Shown here piece by piece: positions 43,430-55,460 of a DNA stretch of 64,000 nt. The notes beneath the pieces were generated by a model. That model was not told the origin of the DNA. It was given only the letters and a program-made list of their open reading frames with translations, and did no database searches. This DNA is from Dolomedes plantarius (lineage: Eukaryota > Arthropoda > Arachnida > Araneae > Dolomedidae). The translations under genes and the position numbers were made by a program. The stretch is from assembly GCA_907164885.2 (NCBI GenBank), contig OU015490.1, positions 225,107,554 to 225,171,553 of the forward strand. The letters are read 5' to 3'. Numbering within the stretch: position 1 is the stretch's first letter; every line of letters begins with the position of its first letter.

Positions 43430-43985
43430 AATGCGATAACATGTGTGTGCTACTTAAAATGTGCTTAGTGTTGTGACTGTGAAAATCAAATATTAAAACT
43501 TGAACGTGGAAACCAGTTAGGATTTTCATACAGTTTGAAATTGACATGTAGTGACTGTGAAGAAAACAAAACAGTGATGAATTCCTCTTTGAAGACTGGA
43601 ATTGCCAGTCATGATGTGAATTTGAGAATTACCTGAGCCTTTTCACATGCTGGGAAAGGTTATACAGGCGTTGAAAAATTTTTGTATGGTGATAAATATT
43701 CAACCCTTTTCATCAACAGCATATGGTAAGTGTGCAAGACATTTAGATGGTGCATATGCTTTGGCATCTGAAAGTATATTTAGTGAAATCTACAGTGAGA
43801 TTAAACAGGCATATCAAAGTGGTGCTTCTAGTTCTGCTGAACTTTTAGATATAACATAATTTTAATAGAACATGGCCATACATCACTCATAGGTGTAGGA
43901 TGTGTTATCGACATCCTCACAGGATATGTTATTGACTTTTTAAGTTATGAGTAAGTTCTTGTGTAAAAGACTGTCGTGTGCAAGG
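43430..43985 (+). pseudogene. Mutator-like transposase relic
   Basis: Reads CENQILKLERGNQLGFSYSL and KLTCSDCEENKTV (zinc-ribbon like), ASHDVNLRIT, HAGKGYTGVEKFLYGDK, then IEHGHTSLIGVGCVIDILTG and VMSKFLCK. This order (C-x2-C, R..YA.R..G.GY.G..KF, then the G-H-T-S-x-x-G-x-x motif with T/S-K-x-L) fits the Mutator-like transposase domain common in arthropods. Multiple stops; the catalytic D in D.SWQKRGH and everything after the SK.C motif is lost. Confidence 0.7.
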
Positions 43986-44838
43986 TATTACTCTAGGTGG
44001 TAAAGTGCATGGTAGCTTGAAAAAACCTACAGTAAATGTTCTGTAGATAAATTATATTAAATAATTACCATAGTAGTAAACACTGAATTTAGTAATATAA
44101 TAGTAAATAATTAATTTGGTCCATGTACTGGCCCTTAACCTCATCTCTTTAGTTTCTAAAATGTCTACAGATGGTAATTTTAATTTTTTTTTTTTTAATA
44201 TTTAAGCTTTAGGTTTTTTTTTCTTTTGTTTTACCAACCGCACCTTTGAGTTCTATATTTTTCTTCTTGCACTATGAAATTGTTAATTGATGTAATCGGC
44301 AGAGGTAATAGAGTCTTCTTGAAATTGATAATTGATTTGATCGGCACATTATTTTATAGCATAGTTTCAAAATAATATCCTAAAGACCTTGTATTTGTTG
44401 ATCATATTATGTGTTAATAAATCATGTTATTTTTATTGTAAAGTTTCGTCATGTCATTCTATTGCCGTGTAGTTTTTTCTTTTAGTTTCCTTTATAGGTG
44501 ATTTTTATTTCAGGTTTTCTTTTATCAATAAGGAAAATCAAGTTTAATTTTAAATATTTTAATTCACGATTCATAACCTTCACTGAGGTGCATCCAGCAA
44601 TCGAACTTAGTGCTAATTTTATTGATTCTTTGGGTTATTGCATTTCATTTTAGACATAATGCTCTTAATATACTTAATTGTTCTAACCATTGATTTTAAT
44701 ACTAATGATAGAATTTAAATGTGGTAACAATTTAGTATAATCAAGTCTTGCTCTGTAAATTTTAATTATCCCAATTTAATAATCGCTGCATTTAATACGT
44801 TTCGTTATGCATTAAGCCCAATTTAATATGTTTTGTTA

Positions 44839-44878
<40 letters not shown>

Positions 44879-45196
44879 TACATCATTTATCTAAAGTTTG
44901 CAAATACTATAGCCATATGCATGGTGCAGCCTAGCAGCTAACACAAAAAGAACAAAAATACAGGTGCATTAGCAACCAAAGATAGAAATATAGGTGAATG
45001 AACACCCAAAAGACAAAAAGTCAAGCAATTAGACTGAAAAAAGTCAAAAAGATATCAAGAAAATCATCTGTCTTTCTTGGCTCATCAGCCGTGGGTAAAG
45101 CAAAGAGACATAATCAAACACAAGTGGTTTTGCCAAGGTGTCATATTCAAAATAAACTTTTATAATTAATATGGTTGAATCAGATGACAAAAAAAC

Positions 45197-45358
45197 TAAA
45201 AGAAATTGTTATGACACGACGGTCGTAGGTAGGTGCTACAAAATAACCGCTTATAAAAGTAATATGAGCACCACCCCACGGTGGTGCTCATATTTCTTTT
45301 ATAAGCAGTTATTTTGTAGCACCTACCTACGACCGTCGTGTCATAACAATTTCTTTTA
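45197..45358. mobile_element. Hairpin MITE, 79-bp arms, 4-nt loop
   Basis: Arms 45197-45275 and 45280-45358 are complementary at 77 of 79 positions around loop CCAC. Core sequence GACACGACGGTCGTAGGTAG. An RNA read through it would form a long near-perfect duplex. No transposase match was made. Confidence 0.9.
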
Positions 45359-45447
45359 TACGCATATATATATGCATATATAATATATATATATATATGC
45401 ATAATATATATATATATATATAATATATATATGCATATATATATATA

Positions 45448-46103
45448 CTAGCTTAAAACCTGCACTTCGCTATAGAGTACATACAAATTAAATACAACGG
45501 TCAAGGTATGCAATTAATGCCAATATATATATATATATAATAAATGTGACGATCAATATGTACAAATGATGTAGAAAGAAATATATATATTTATAAAAAA
45601 ATCGTAAGGGATATTTTTATAGACAAAATAATGTCCAATTGTCTGCCGCATTAGCAAGAAAAAAAAATGTTTTTGTCTATTTAGTTGTTATGCACGTGAC
45701 GATAAATTTATTTAAAGTACCATAAAAAGAAATCACGTGATCGGCATTCAATAAATTAAATACTAAAAATGAATCTTTAAAAATTCACCAAAAATCAGAA
45801 AATTGAGGTAAAGATTCGAAAAAAAGTTCATTTTAAAAGAATTTTTACGCTCTTTCTCGTGATATAAATTTTATAACCCTCAAATTATTATTTTAAATGC
45901 AAACTTAAAAAAAGTTACTAAAACAGCTTAAAAATTTAACTAAAAAAAATCTAAGAAGAATTTTTCAAAAATCTCTCTTAGTGCACCCCTGCACCATAAG
46001 AAGAATCGCCATGCAAAATTTCAGCCCTTTAGGTCCAGCGGTTTGGTCTGAGCGTTGTATGTCAATCAGTCAGTCAGTTACGGAACTGTTTTATATATAT
46101 AGA
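45448..46103 (-). mobile_element. Non-autonomous Helitron (656 bp)
   Basis: The minus strand begins TCTATATATATAAAACAGTT at 46103 and ends GGTTTTAAGCTAG at 45448, followed by T. This is the same TC...CTAG|T layout as the Helitrons at 1-4149. It contains the frequent TTTCAGCCCTTTAGGTCCAG and GTCAGTCAGT runs near its 5' end. No protein capacity. Its 3' hairpin is weak. Confidence 0.7.
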
Positions 46104-46104
46104 T

Positions 46105-46446
46105 ATAAATGCATATATATAAATATATATAAGCATATATATATATATATATATATGCATATATATGTATGTATATTCATATATATATGCATATATATAT
46201 ATGCATATATATATATGCATATATATATATATATATGCATATATATATATATATGCATATATATATATATATATATATATGCATATATATATGTATGTAT
46301 GTATATATATATAATATATACATCATATATATATATATACATATATATAATACATACATATATATATGCATATATATAATATATACATATATATATATAT
46401 ACATATATAAATAAATACATATATATATATATACATATATAAATAA

Positions 46447-46492
<46 letters not shown>

Positions 46493-46506
46493 CATATATA
46501 TATATA

Positions 46507-46550
<44 letters not shown>

Positions 46551-46564
46551 CATATATATATATA

Positions 46565-46636
<72 letters not shown>
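46105..46636. repeat. AT-rich microsatellite, about 530 bp
   Basis: Nearly pure (AT)n with interspersed GCATAT, TACATA and ATACATCATAC units. The same composition continues from 45360-45447 with the Helitron derivative in between. All long ORFs here are repeat-encoded tyrosine-isoleucine strings and not genes. Confidence 0.97.
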
Positions 46637-46650
<14 letters not shown>

Positions 46651-46974
46651 CTCAGACAATCAATATCAATAATTCTGTTATGACTTCATTCTTCAGCAAT
46701 CTTAGTCATCACAAACGATTTTTTTTCAAAGTTTAAATAATTAAATATAAAGAAAAATAAAAGTTGAACCGAAATTATATTTCTTTTACCTTAAATATAT
46801 TATAAATTTGCCAGATCTCTTTAACTGTAACCGGACGTTTGATCCACGCAATTACATTGGCCAGAGAGGTCGCTAGCGTGGTTTACTAATATGCAATAAT
46901 TATCGCCCAACAAAAAGCGCCAAATCGTTGGAAAATCCAAGATGGCCGACCTGGCCCCAACTCCTAGACTATCC

Positions 46975-47823
46975 CATTAAGGAATCTTAGCCGAATAATG
47001 GAATCAACTGAAAATGGAGATGATATATAAAGAAATATCATGGTTTTTGTGTTTATCCTAATAATATGGATGTTAAATTATACATAATGTGGTACTTTGC
47101 TGTAATATATTCTAATAAAGTAAATGCAATGAAATCAATCCTTGCACTGTTCTCAATTCTATACAATTTATACAGTAGAAAATATGATGTCAAGGTCTTC
47201 GATGTATTTCTGAAAACAAAATTAAAATTTATGAAGTCTTTAAGATTTCAAAAATTATCATTCAAGAATATATATGATAAAACATAAAAAAATTGAACTT
47301 TTTAGGCTGTTATTTTAAAATAAAGGTGCAGATACGCAACGAACACCAAGGGGTTTCCCACAGGAGATTTCTCGCCAAATCTGGCGCCCTTTGTTTTAGT
47401 TGTAGGATACAGCTTATAGATACATAACAATTATGTTACAGTTGAAGTTTCAATAAATTATGCTCAAGTAATCACATTTACCAAACTTCATTGGCAATTA
47501 TTAATAATAACCAGTGAGTGTGATGAATTCTCATACATTATTCACTTTAACCAGTATATTCCATTATCATTAATAATAACCATTAATTACATTGACCGTA
47601 ACATATATATTACATATGAATTGATGAAAATGAAGGTCACTGTGAGTGATGTACATAATTTATAACAGAAAAATTTCCATGACCACAAAACAAAAAGGAA
47701 TTATATTTATGGTGAGCAACAGTACATTGTTAACAAATTTTGAAAATCATAAGAACTAAATACATAATATGTATACCTTTTACACATGGTGTAAATATAT
47801 CTCAGATATAAATACTGATGATT
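46975..47823. other. AT-rich spacer downstream of the cullin gene
   Basis: It holds the right flank of the Mutator-like element, which resembles 42100-42130 (TAAGGAATCTTAGCC). A 73-codon plus ORF (47066-47287) has no recognisable motif and strongly AT-biased codons. No clear AATAAA was identified for the cullin transcript. Confidence 0.5.
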
Positions 47824-50007
47824 TTATATTATATAAGTATAAATATCATTATCTAACCTCTTCAAATATTCTTTATCAATAAGTATATCAATACATCTTG
47901 TGATAACTGGTATTTCAGGCTTAAATCTTGGGGACATTTGATCTATTACTTCAGACAATAATCTATGATGTTTAATTATTTTTTTAGTTTTAATAATTCG
48001 TACAATAGCAGCTTGAATCAACAATTTTCTATCCTCCTCAACATACCTGTGCACAGTATCTTGCTCAGATTTAGTTTCAGATTTTATTGGAACATCAATA
48101 TTTATTTTCAGTTTTTTATTTCGATATCCTAAATAAAGAGACACTGTAGATGATGGACTTAAGGTTGCTTCATCTTGCAGTTTCAACAACTTTAATTTTC
48201 CCAGAGCTTGTAAAACTTGTTGAAGAATATCAGACCTTATACCTGTGCCTTCTTCTAGTTGAGAAACAGTAAAAGTGTCACCAGTGTTGAATTGTAACAA
48301 AACAGCCATTTGAATTGTTGATATTTGGAAAGTGTATGGTTTATCAAAACATTTAGACACTAATTCACCTCTTGATATACCATGCACCCACGACAATTTT
48401 CTTCCATTAAAGTGATTACAGTAAAATACCGTGAAAAGCTGGACACTTTGCTCTAATTCTTGAGGAAGATTAAATGTAAGAGTCTGATCAAATGGCCAAG
48501 ATGAAGATTTCAATACACTGATACTGAAGTCAATATCAAGCTGTTTAGCAGTTTGACGAAACTCCTTATTAAGATCTCTGCTAACACAGACATCTTGAAA
48601 TATTCTCTGAAGTCTTGAAGTATATTCAAAACCACATGCCTCTTGTAACTTAGAAATTAGAATAGTTTCAGCATCATAGTTTCTAGAATTATTCATTTGC
48701 TGCACAAGACTTTTAGCTAACATTTTACTGTAAAAAATTAGAAATATGTCTTTTTCTTCAATATACTTAAATATTATCATGGCTTGGTTTAAATTATCAA
48801 CAATTTCCATTTCTTCAGCATCACTTGGTATCTTTTTTAACAGTAAATCACAATACTTTGCTAACAATTCAGCTGATTTACTTGAAGAACCACTGCTTTC
48901 TGTTACAGCATTTTTATTTATAAACTTTTTACAAGCTGTATCTAGAGCAGCAGAAAATCCAGCCTCATTTTCGAATGCTGCAATCACAATAGCATTGTAC
49001 CTCTGGTGAATATCTAAAATTGCATTTACATATGCTTGTGGATCAACACTATCAGCTTCATTATACTTTCTGACAGCTGTTAAACCTTGTTCCCAAACAT
49101 AATCTTCAAATTGAATCCTTAACTGATCTAAACCATTTGTTACTTCGGAGAGAATATTATACATACGTTTCATATCATCCACTTTATTATAGATTAGTAA
49201 ATTTTTGAATTCAGAATGAAAAGTTTTAATATACTTCTTTATAACAACTTTTTTGAGAATATTCATTAAAGCATCTAGGGTTGACTCATGTAGATATAGC
49301 TGGGCTCTCTTTTGCTCTTCATGAAACCAGTTCTCAATTTTTTTCATAAATTCACAAACAGGATTTTCACGAAAAATAATAGCACTTTCAGTAGAATAAA
49401 ATACATCAGTATCTGCCAAGAATTCAGTTTCAAATGCATCTTTATATTGATCATTACTGTTGATCCCCATCTCAATATACGAATTTAAAACTGAACTTAT
49501 TAAACTAGTATTTACAGTTTCACCATTTCTCTCCTTTTCAATAAGTTGACGTAAAGCAGATGACATTCTACGTTTCAAAGGCTCAAGAACATAATCTCGC
49601 CAACATACAAGAGCCAAATGATAAACTTCTACTGTGCGCATTTCTCGTGGTCTACGTGCCGAATGTCGAGTTAAGTAGGAGCATACACCACCTAAAACTT
49701 TACTAGATAAACGATATTGGAGCCACTGTTTCATGTAGCATTGTAAAAGTGGTTCATCAGTCAAATCTTCATACGATTTATGAAAATCCTTAAGATAAGC
49801 CTGAAAAAAATTTATCAGATTTTCATACAACAGATTCCTCATAGATGAATCATGTTCATAAGTAGGAGCCGTATACATCTCATAAATAATTGTGTGCAAA
49901 TGGCAATATTCTTGTTTTGATATACCATTGGAATATATTTTCTCAAAACCCAAATTTAATTCCTTCAACAGTTCATCTGTAATCAGTTCCTTCTTATAGT
50001 AAGGCAT
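47824..50007 (-). CDS. CUL1-like: Cullin-1-like scaffold protein, intronless
   Basis: An intact 727-codon ORF. Start chosen at the ATG at 50007 (MPYYKKELITDELLKELNLG); the frame is open a little further upstream but has no ATG before a TGA. Cullins scaffold SCF E3 ubiquitin ligases, binding SKP1/F-box proteins at the N-terminus and RBX1 at the C-terminus. N-terminal cullin repeats include YRLSSKVLGGVCSYLTRH and LIEKERNGETVNTSLISSVL, both very close to CUL1. The cullin homology domain contains FYSKMLAKSLVQQ, and FQISTIQMAVLLQFN lies beyond it. The winged-helix end has AAIVRIIKTKKIIKHHRLLS, where the NEDD8 acceptor Lys (K673 from this start; K720 in human CUL1) is kept. The last residues are YTYII, against YSYLA in CUL1. 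It has no introns, unlike typical animal CUL1 genes, so it may be a retrocopy that stayed open. Confidence 0.93.
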   Translation of the reverse strand: MPYYKKELITDELLKELNLGFEKIYSNGISKQEYCHLHTIIYEMYTAPTYEHDSSMRNLLYENLINFFQAYLKDFHKSYEDLTDEPLLQCYMKQWLQYRLSSKVLGGVCSYLTRHSARRPREMRTVEVYHLALVCWRDYVLEPLKRRMSSALRQLIEKERNGETVNTSLISSVLNSYIEMGINSNDQYKDAFETEFLADTDVFYSTESAIIFRENPVCEFMKKIENWFHEEQKRAQLYLHESTLDALMNILKKVVIKKYIKTFHSEFKNLLIYNKVDDMKRMYNILSEVTNGLDQLRIQFEDYVWEQGLTAVRKYNEADSVDPQAYVNAILDIHQRYNAIVIAAFENEAGFSAALDTACKKFINKNAVTESSGSSSKSAELLAKYCDLLLKKIPSDAEEMEIVDNLNQAMIIFKYIEEKDIFLIFYSKMLAKSLVQQMNNSRNYDAETILISKLQEACGFEYTSRLQRIFQDVCVSRDLNKEFRQTAKQLDIDFSISVLKSSSWPFDQTLTFNLPQELEQSVQLFTVFYCNHFNGRKLSWVHGISRGELVSKCFDKPYTFQISTIQMAVLLQFNTGDTFTVSQLEEGTGIRSDILQQVLQALGKLKLLKLQDEATLSPSSTVSLYLGYRNKKLKINIDVPIKSETKSEQDTVHRYVEEDRKLLIQAAIVRIIKTKKIIKHHRLLSEVIDQMSPRFKPEIPVITRCIDILIDKEYLKRLDNDIYTYII

Positions 50008-51530
50008 TTTGACATTTAGTGTTATGCTTTCACACAGACTGATTAAACGGGTCAATGAACGATATAGACATGCATCAATAACAATGTCACATATATTTAT
50101 ACCAAAAAACTTACTCTCTCAGGATAATTATTTGTTAAAGAGAAATTGAACACAATGTTGAATATTAATAAATATTGACTGATGAGATTCGTTTATGTCC
50201 ATGTGCAGCAAAGTAACGCCGGGAGAAGAGTACGGTTGTGATGTTCCACAGATCACTTAGGACAATGATTCTTAACCATTGGTCTGGCGGAAGTTAACAG
50301 TTATTGATTTTAAAAACTGTAAAAAGAAATATGATTAGTGAAATAGTAAGAATTTTAAAATCGTCACAATAAATTAAATAATTATTATCATTTTTTTAAG
50401 TTTGGTTACATAATTTTAATTAAGCATTTAGTATTTTTATATTGTTTGTATGAAATGAAGTGATGTGGTTTTAACTGTAAACCGAACTGTGCATTGAGGG
50501 GTTGCGGAGTCTTCGACAAACGAGTGCTCAGACCGGAAATTTTGATCACACGTATGGCAACCCTAATCATAGGTACGGTTTGCCATACGCTCAAGTTTAT
50601 CTAAACATTTAGTGTCTATGTTTCTGAAGGATAAATGGTAGCCTAAGGATTACGTTTACGCCAATGGAATTTTAGGGTTATTATCGATACGTCGAAAAGA
50701 TCGGATGTTTACTGAAACTTCACCAGATTCGTTATTTTAATAGCATGAGAATGAGTTCATTTTTCTAATTAAATTTTTATATATTAAAGCAAATTACGGA
50801 TTGATATTAAGACAGTTTAAGAATTAAATATACGCGAAGAATTATATTTTTACCATCATATTTCTTTATTAGTCTTAAAAAATTTTAAGTTTAACGAGCC
50901 AATTTACGTTTATATACTTCATGTATTCTAAGTTATTGTTTATTACGATTTTTGTGGTTCAATATTTTTTTCATTCTTATATTTTTCAAATATTTTGGTG
51001 AAATGTTTGTTTTATTTTTTTCTTGGTCAAAAAATTATGAGAAGTATCTTTATTGTTATATATGTTTTCTTCAATCGTTGGTAAGATCTCTCAGTATTTA
51101 TTTTATTTACACAATGTATGCAGATCTCACAAAGTTTCAATGATAAATTCTGTTTTTTGTTTTCCAATCTGAATCACAATTAATAAGAAATTAAACTTAT
51201 AGGCTTACAAAAATGTGTAAATATGTGATCTTATATTTACACATAAACCGAAGTATGCTTAAAAATACTTCTTCTTAGATCTGATTTTCAAGGTTATATA
51301 GATAAACTACATATTTTTTATAATACGTAGTTAAATTTTTTTTTTTCATTTTACCTAGAGTAATATAGAACATTATATGTGATCCCATATTTAGCCCTCA
51401 TGTTTCTTTCAATGCTTTAAAATCACTTTTAATTACATATTAAAAGTAAATTGCTATTGAGGTGTATATCTCATACATTAAAGGTTTTTATAAAATTTTG
51501 CTATATTTTTTTTTAAATCAAGAGTAATTT

Positions 51531-51564
<34 letters not shown>
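50008..51564. other. Cullin upstream region and AT-rich spacer
   Basis: No ORF of note. Around 50258 CAATGATTCTTAACCATTGG resembles the CAGTGGTTCTTAACC end of some hAT elements, but no matching right end was found. An AT repeat occupies 51537-51564. A cullin promoter should lie just above 50007 but no clear core element stands out. Confidence 0.4.
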
Positions 51565-51567
<3 letters not shown>

Positions 51568-51782
51568 TGCTCGATTTCTAGTTATAGAGGTGCCGGAACT
51601 GTGGGGTATTCCAAATTATATATATATATATATATAATATATATATATAATAGACCAGACTCACTTCCTAACAACACAGTAATTATTTGATTAAATAAAT
51701 GCTTCTAACTATCGTACTTCTTTTTCATAAAGAGAGGTACCAGTATGCTGTTCCGGCACGTTCCGCCTCAAATCGAGCCCTG
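51565..51782. mobile_element. hAT-type MITE
   Basis: Ends CAGTGCTCGATTTCTAG and the complement of CAGGGCTCGATTTGAGG; a GTGCCGGAAC run is shared inside both ends. Flanks tatatata and tatgtata form a plausible 8-bp duplication in an AT repeat. It contains its own AT repeat (51617-51652) and no ORF. Confidence 0.8.
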
Positions 51783-53173
51783 TATGTATATATACACTCA
51801 TGACATCCTATATTCACAAGCATACCATGTTGCGCTTTAAAAAAAATTTTATTTTATGCAAATGGTGCAGGTATTTAAATTCTGTATTGGTTTTAGCCAG
51901 GAGTATTTATTGGTAAGTATTCGTGGTACCATATTTACACATTCTAGCATACTCAGGTAAAGCTATGCTGAAAATACCTTGTGATTAATAATGCATTATG
52001 TTGCAAGTTCCATTTATTTACAAACTTCTTATTTTTTTAATCAGTGTTTATGAGAAATACAATATATGATAATATTATGTAGTTATATAATTTTTAAGCT
52101 TTGTGAGAATTTATTGTTATTGATTTATTAATTTTAAATATTAAAAATGTATCTTTCTTATAGTTTTTGGTTTTCTTTGCCTTGAGAATATTACTAGCTG
52201 CTGTGAACTCCTTATGAAGTGTGAATTTGTATAGGAAACCTATTCCCATATAGAAATATTGGTAAATATTCTGATTACTATGAAATACTATTTTAAAGTT
52301 TATTGTAATTTCTCTTAAAGTAATATAAAATAATACATAAGTGTTCCACTCTAGTATCCTGCTCAGCCTTTATTATCTTTTGATTTATGTTTTTTTTTCC
52401 ATATCATTGAAGTGTTATGTCACTGTAGATCTTATGTAAACATATTTCTTACCAAATTCTGTTTTATTCTCCTCGAGAATAATTACAAGTAACCGTCTGA
52501 CACAAACATGTTTTGGGCTGCACTTAAAAATATTTTTAATAAAGTACCTTCTGTTCTCCAGATGCTTAGTGTTCTTTGGTTTTAGATTTATACAGAAGAT
52601 TTTGTTGTTTTTAATTCTGTGTTATTTTAATCATTATCTAGCATAATAATGAGCAATGTGATACCTTAGGTCCTCATTCATCTTCCTTTGCTTAAAAATT
52701 TATGTAAATTGCATGTAATATTATAATACATGTATTATTTAGTTACAGATCTCACATAAAAAAGTTTCTTATTTATTTTGTATTTTTATTATCTTAATCA
52801 AGTGTTTACTCTCTAATAAACAAGCCCATGTAATCTCATATTTACACATTTTGCTCTGATTAAAATTTTCTAATAATCTGCAATGTTTCTTATTATACGA
52901 CTACTGTACAGTATCAGATCTTTTGTACAAAGTCCTCTATCTAATATTAAATTTTCCCCCCATATTGAAAGGTAATGCAGAAAAATACAATACGTGAATC
53001 AGTAATATTTTTTTGCTACTTTAAATAGTATAAGATATAGTTCCGATATTGTTATGTTTGATTTTATTTTTGAGATTATTATGAGCATAGCAAGAAAAGG
53101 AATTTTTTGTTTATGAGGAGTGTTAGAAAAAGGGATTTTTATAAGTAGGGCATATATTTTATTCCTTGTTCAC
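51783..53173. other. AT-rich non-coding stretch
   Basis: No coding, RNA or repeat feature that I can support. Confidence 0.5.
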
Positions 53174-53418
53174 ACATCGCTCACTCCTTTCCACAACATC
53201 ATATCTCAAAAATTGAGGATTTTTAGATGTTTATTTTCAGAATGCCCTGAAAGAGAATAGTATATCCCTGCAATATCATCATATCTCACCGCTCAATATT
53301 TAGCCGCTAGAGAACGGAATTAAAATTTATTTTCAATGTACTTTTAAACTTTAAACTCACTCTCCTGAAAAATCATGTTTTTTGAGATATGAAGTTGTTA
53401 AAAGGAGTGAGCGATATG
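53174..53418. mobile_element. MITE with about 39-bp inverted repeats
   Basis: CATCGCTCACTCCTTTCCAC at the left is matched by the complement of ATATCGCTCACTCCTTTTAA at the right, and both continue into CATATCTCAAAAA. About 245 bp, no ORF. The target duplication is not clear. Confidence 0.75.
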
Positions 53419-54664
53419 TATAATAATAAGTTTCATTATAAATGATTCTTAGAAATTTCATGACAAACTTAGGTAATGTAAATCTATATAGGTTAATGAA
53501 TTGGTCATTTCACTTTGAGTCATAAAATATTTAGCTAAAAAATTCACTGATCAGTGAAATTACTTGGAGAATTATATTTCAATTTGCAAATTATTACTCA
53601 TGCCAGCTTTTCTAGATTTTATTTGGATTAGTACAAAACTTAAAGTAATTGATTATATCATGTGGAGATGAAAAAAAACTGCTGAAGGGGTATTCCATGA
53701 ATAAGAGGACATCAGATGAAAAAATTTAAAATGTTTTTTTCTGCAAGTGTTATATGTCATTATTTTCAGAAATAACTGAATTTTTGTAATTTGATAAGAA
53801 TAATACCATTTCTCACAGGAAACATGCCTTAAAATACAATAGAAAATATTCTTTTTGCATTGACCATTTATTGATATAAAAACCCATTTTTTGGATACTC
53901 ATTGTAGTGCTTATTTTATGTTTAAAAAGCCTAACATTTATTTGTTTATGATCTCTCACCCTTTTTCTTATAAATGCAGCATCAAAATCTTTGTTATTTA
54001 TTTATTTTTTTATTTAAGGGGGTAGTTAATTATATGATATGAGAGTGTCATTCAGTTACCAAAAAACAAATACTATTTTGGGTGATTATTTAAATTTTAT
54101 TTATTTAAACTTCAATTTTTTTTTAAACACGTTTTAAGTCTAAAATATTATGATAAGTTTGTATCTTTAATATTGTTAATTTTCTGATAGTATTTGTAGG
54201 TAACAGAATGACAATATAAAGTAACGGAATGACAGTACAAAACTATAGCACAATTTTTCATGCACATAAATTTAATAAAATGAAAATAAAATATCTATGT
54301 AATCTTTAATATTACTAACAACAAAATTTCTTATTCTTTTGTTTTATAATGCAAAATTAAGATAATTTTTATTGAAACTTTTTTTTAACCATTTAAACTG
54401 TGAAATTAGTTTTGTTTTATTTGCAAATTTTATTTATTTTTTGTTACTTTAACCACAAAGATAACTGCTGAATATTTTTAACTAACCATAAATTTAATTT
54501 TAACTGTAATGTAGTTTTTAGAGATTGTGTACTAGAGTAGATAGTGTGAGTTTGATGTATCTTGTGTAAAACTTAATACATTTCTGAGTAATAATTTCTT
54601 TTTCACATCTTGATGCTATTAATTATTTAGGATATGTATTGTGTTAACTATTTAGAATATATAT

Positions 54665-55459
54665 TTAACCCTTAACTGGTAACACACATATTTTGTTCGT
54701 TGCAAGTAACATGCGTCTGTGAAACTTGTACATAACAAAAATCTATTTTAGAGGTGAAAATTTAATAAAACTACATATAAATTAACTAAATATGTTTTAT
54801 TTGATTGTTCACAATACAATTAAAATTAAATTATAAATACAGTTAAAATAATACAATTAAAATCGGCATCATGTAAACAAAAATTACTTTTTTATTCCAG
54901 GAGCACAAGAATTGCACACTTTTTTTGAGCACTCTAGGCAACACAGATTTTCACATTTTATACATTTGTATGTAGTTTGCCTCCTTTTTTGATAAGGACA
55001 ACATTGGCACGTTTTTCTCGTGGGAAGCTTATCAAATTTGAGAGGTGCTATGCATTTCTTCAGGTTCTCCAAGAATGTCTCATGCTATTTTTTTAGGTCA
55101 TCCGGAAGGTTTGGGATGGACAACCGACATTGCACTTGTTTTTCTAACAAACTGTTTGCTAATGAATTTATAAAGTGAAAATGTGTCATTACAGGCGTCT
55201 CATCATATCTGGCATAGATAATGCCAAAATTTACAAGACTAACTGCTATCATATTGTAAAATATTGTCAGGGGCCACCGTCTCGACCTTCTATTCGGTGA
55301 ATAGTTCACGGTAATTTTGTCTAAATTATCCACTCCTGATTTTGTTGAATTGTAAAAACGTATTATTTCTGATTTATTACTGGATTGGTCAGTAAATTTT
55401 GGGTTATGCATGGAGGATATCAAATTGATGGCTTTATTTTGTTTTGTCATTGAAGACAA
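54665..55459 (-). mobile_element. piggyBac 3' fragment
   Basis: TTAACCCTTAACTGG at 54665 looks like a TTAA target plus a CCC end. The minus strand then carries the transposase C-terminus. The other end is missing: the fragment stops in a 13-bp palindrome (ttttgttttgtc/gacaaaacaaaa) at 55441-55468. Confidence 0.65.
54884..55459 (-). pseudogene. piggyBac transposase C-terminal part
   Basis: Block 55459-55085 reads NSTKSGVDNLDKITVNYSPN, RRSRRWPLTIFYNMIAVSLV and NFGIIYA, the conserved N-K-T-K-G-G-V-D-x-x-D and R-R-W-P-x-x-x-F-Y-x-x-x-D/A motifs (the last catalytic Asp is in VDNLD). Block 55072-54884 gives the cysteine finger CQCCPYQKRRQTTYKCIKCE, LCCLEC, CNSC. A frame break or stop separates them. 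The catalytic N-terminal region is lost. Confidence 0.9.
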
Positions 55460-55460
55460 A

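Larger units (their letters stand above)
42683..46974 (+). mobile_element. Mutator-like element
   Basis: Inverted ends of about 40 bp containing GGGGCCAGGTCGGCCATCTT are at 42683-42727 and 46932-46974. Flanks suggest an imperfect 8-9-bp duplication (cagataagg and cattaagg). Inside are a PF20700-type transposase relic, a 177-bp tandem array, a hairpin MITE, a Helitron derivative and long AT repeats. Ends are approximate by a few bases. Confidence 0.75.

Noticed and set aside
45981..46549. Several 80-150-codon ORFs on both strands
   Set aside because: They are translations of the AT microsatellite (Tyr-Ile-His strings) and carry no independent coding signal.
47066..47287. 73-codon plus ORF between the Mutator-like element and the cullin gene
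   Set aside because: AT-driven composition, no motif, no splice or promoter context.
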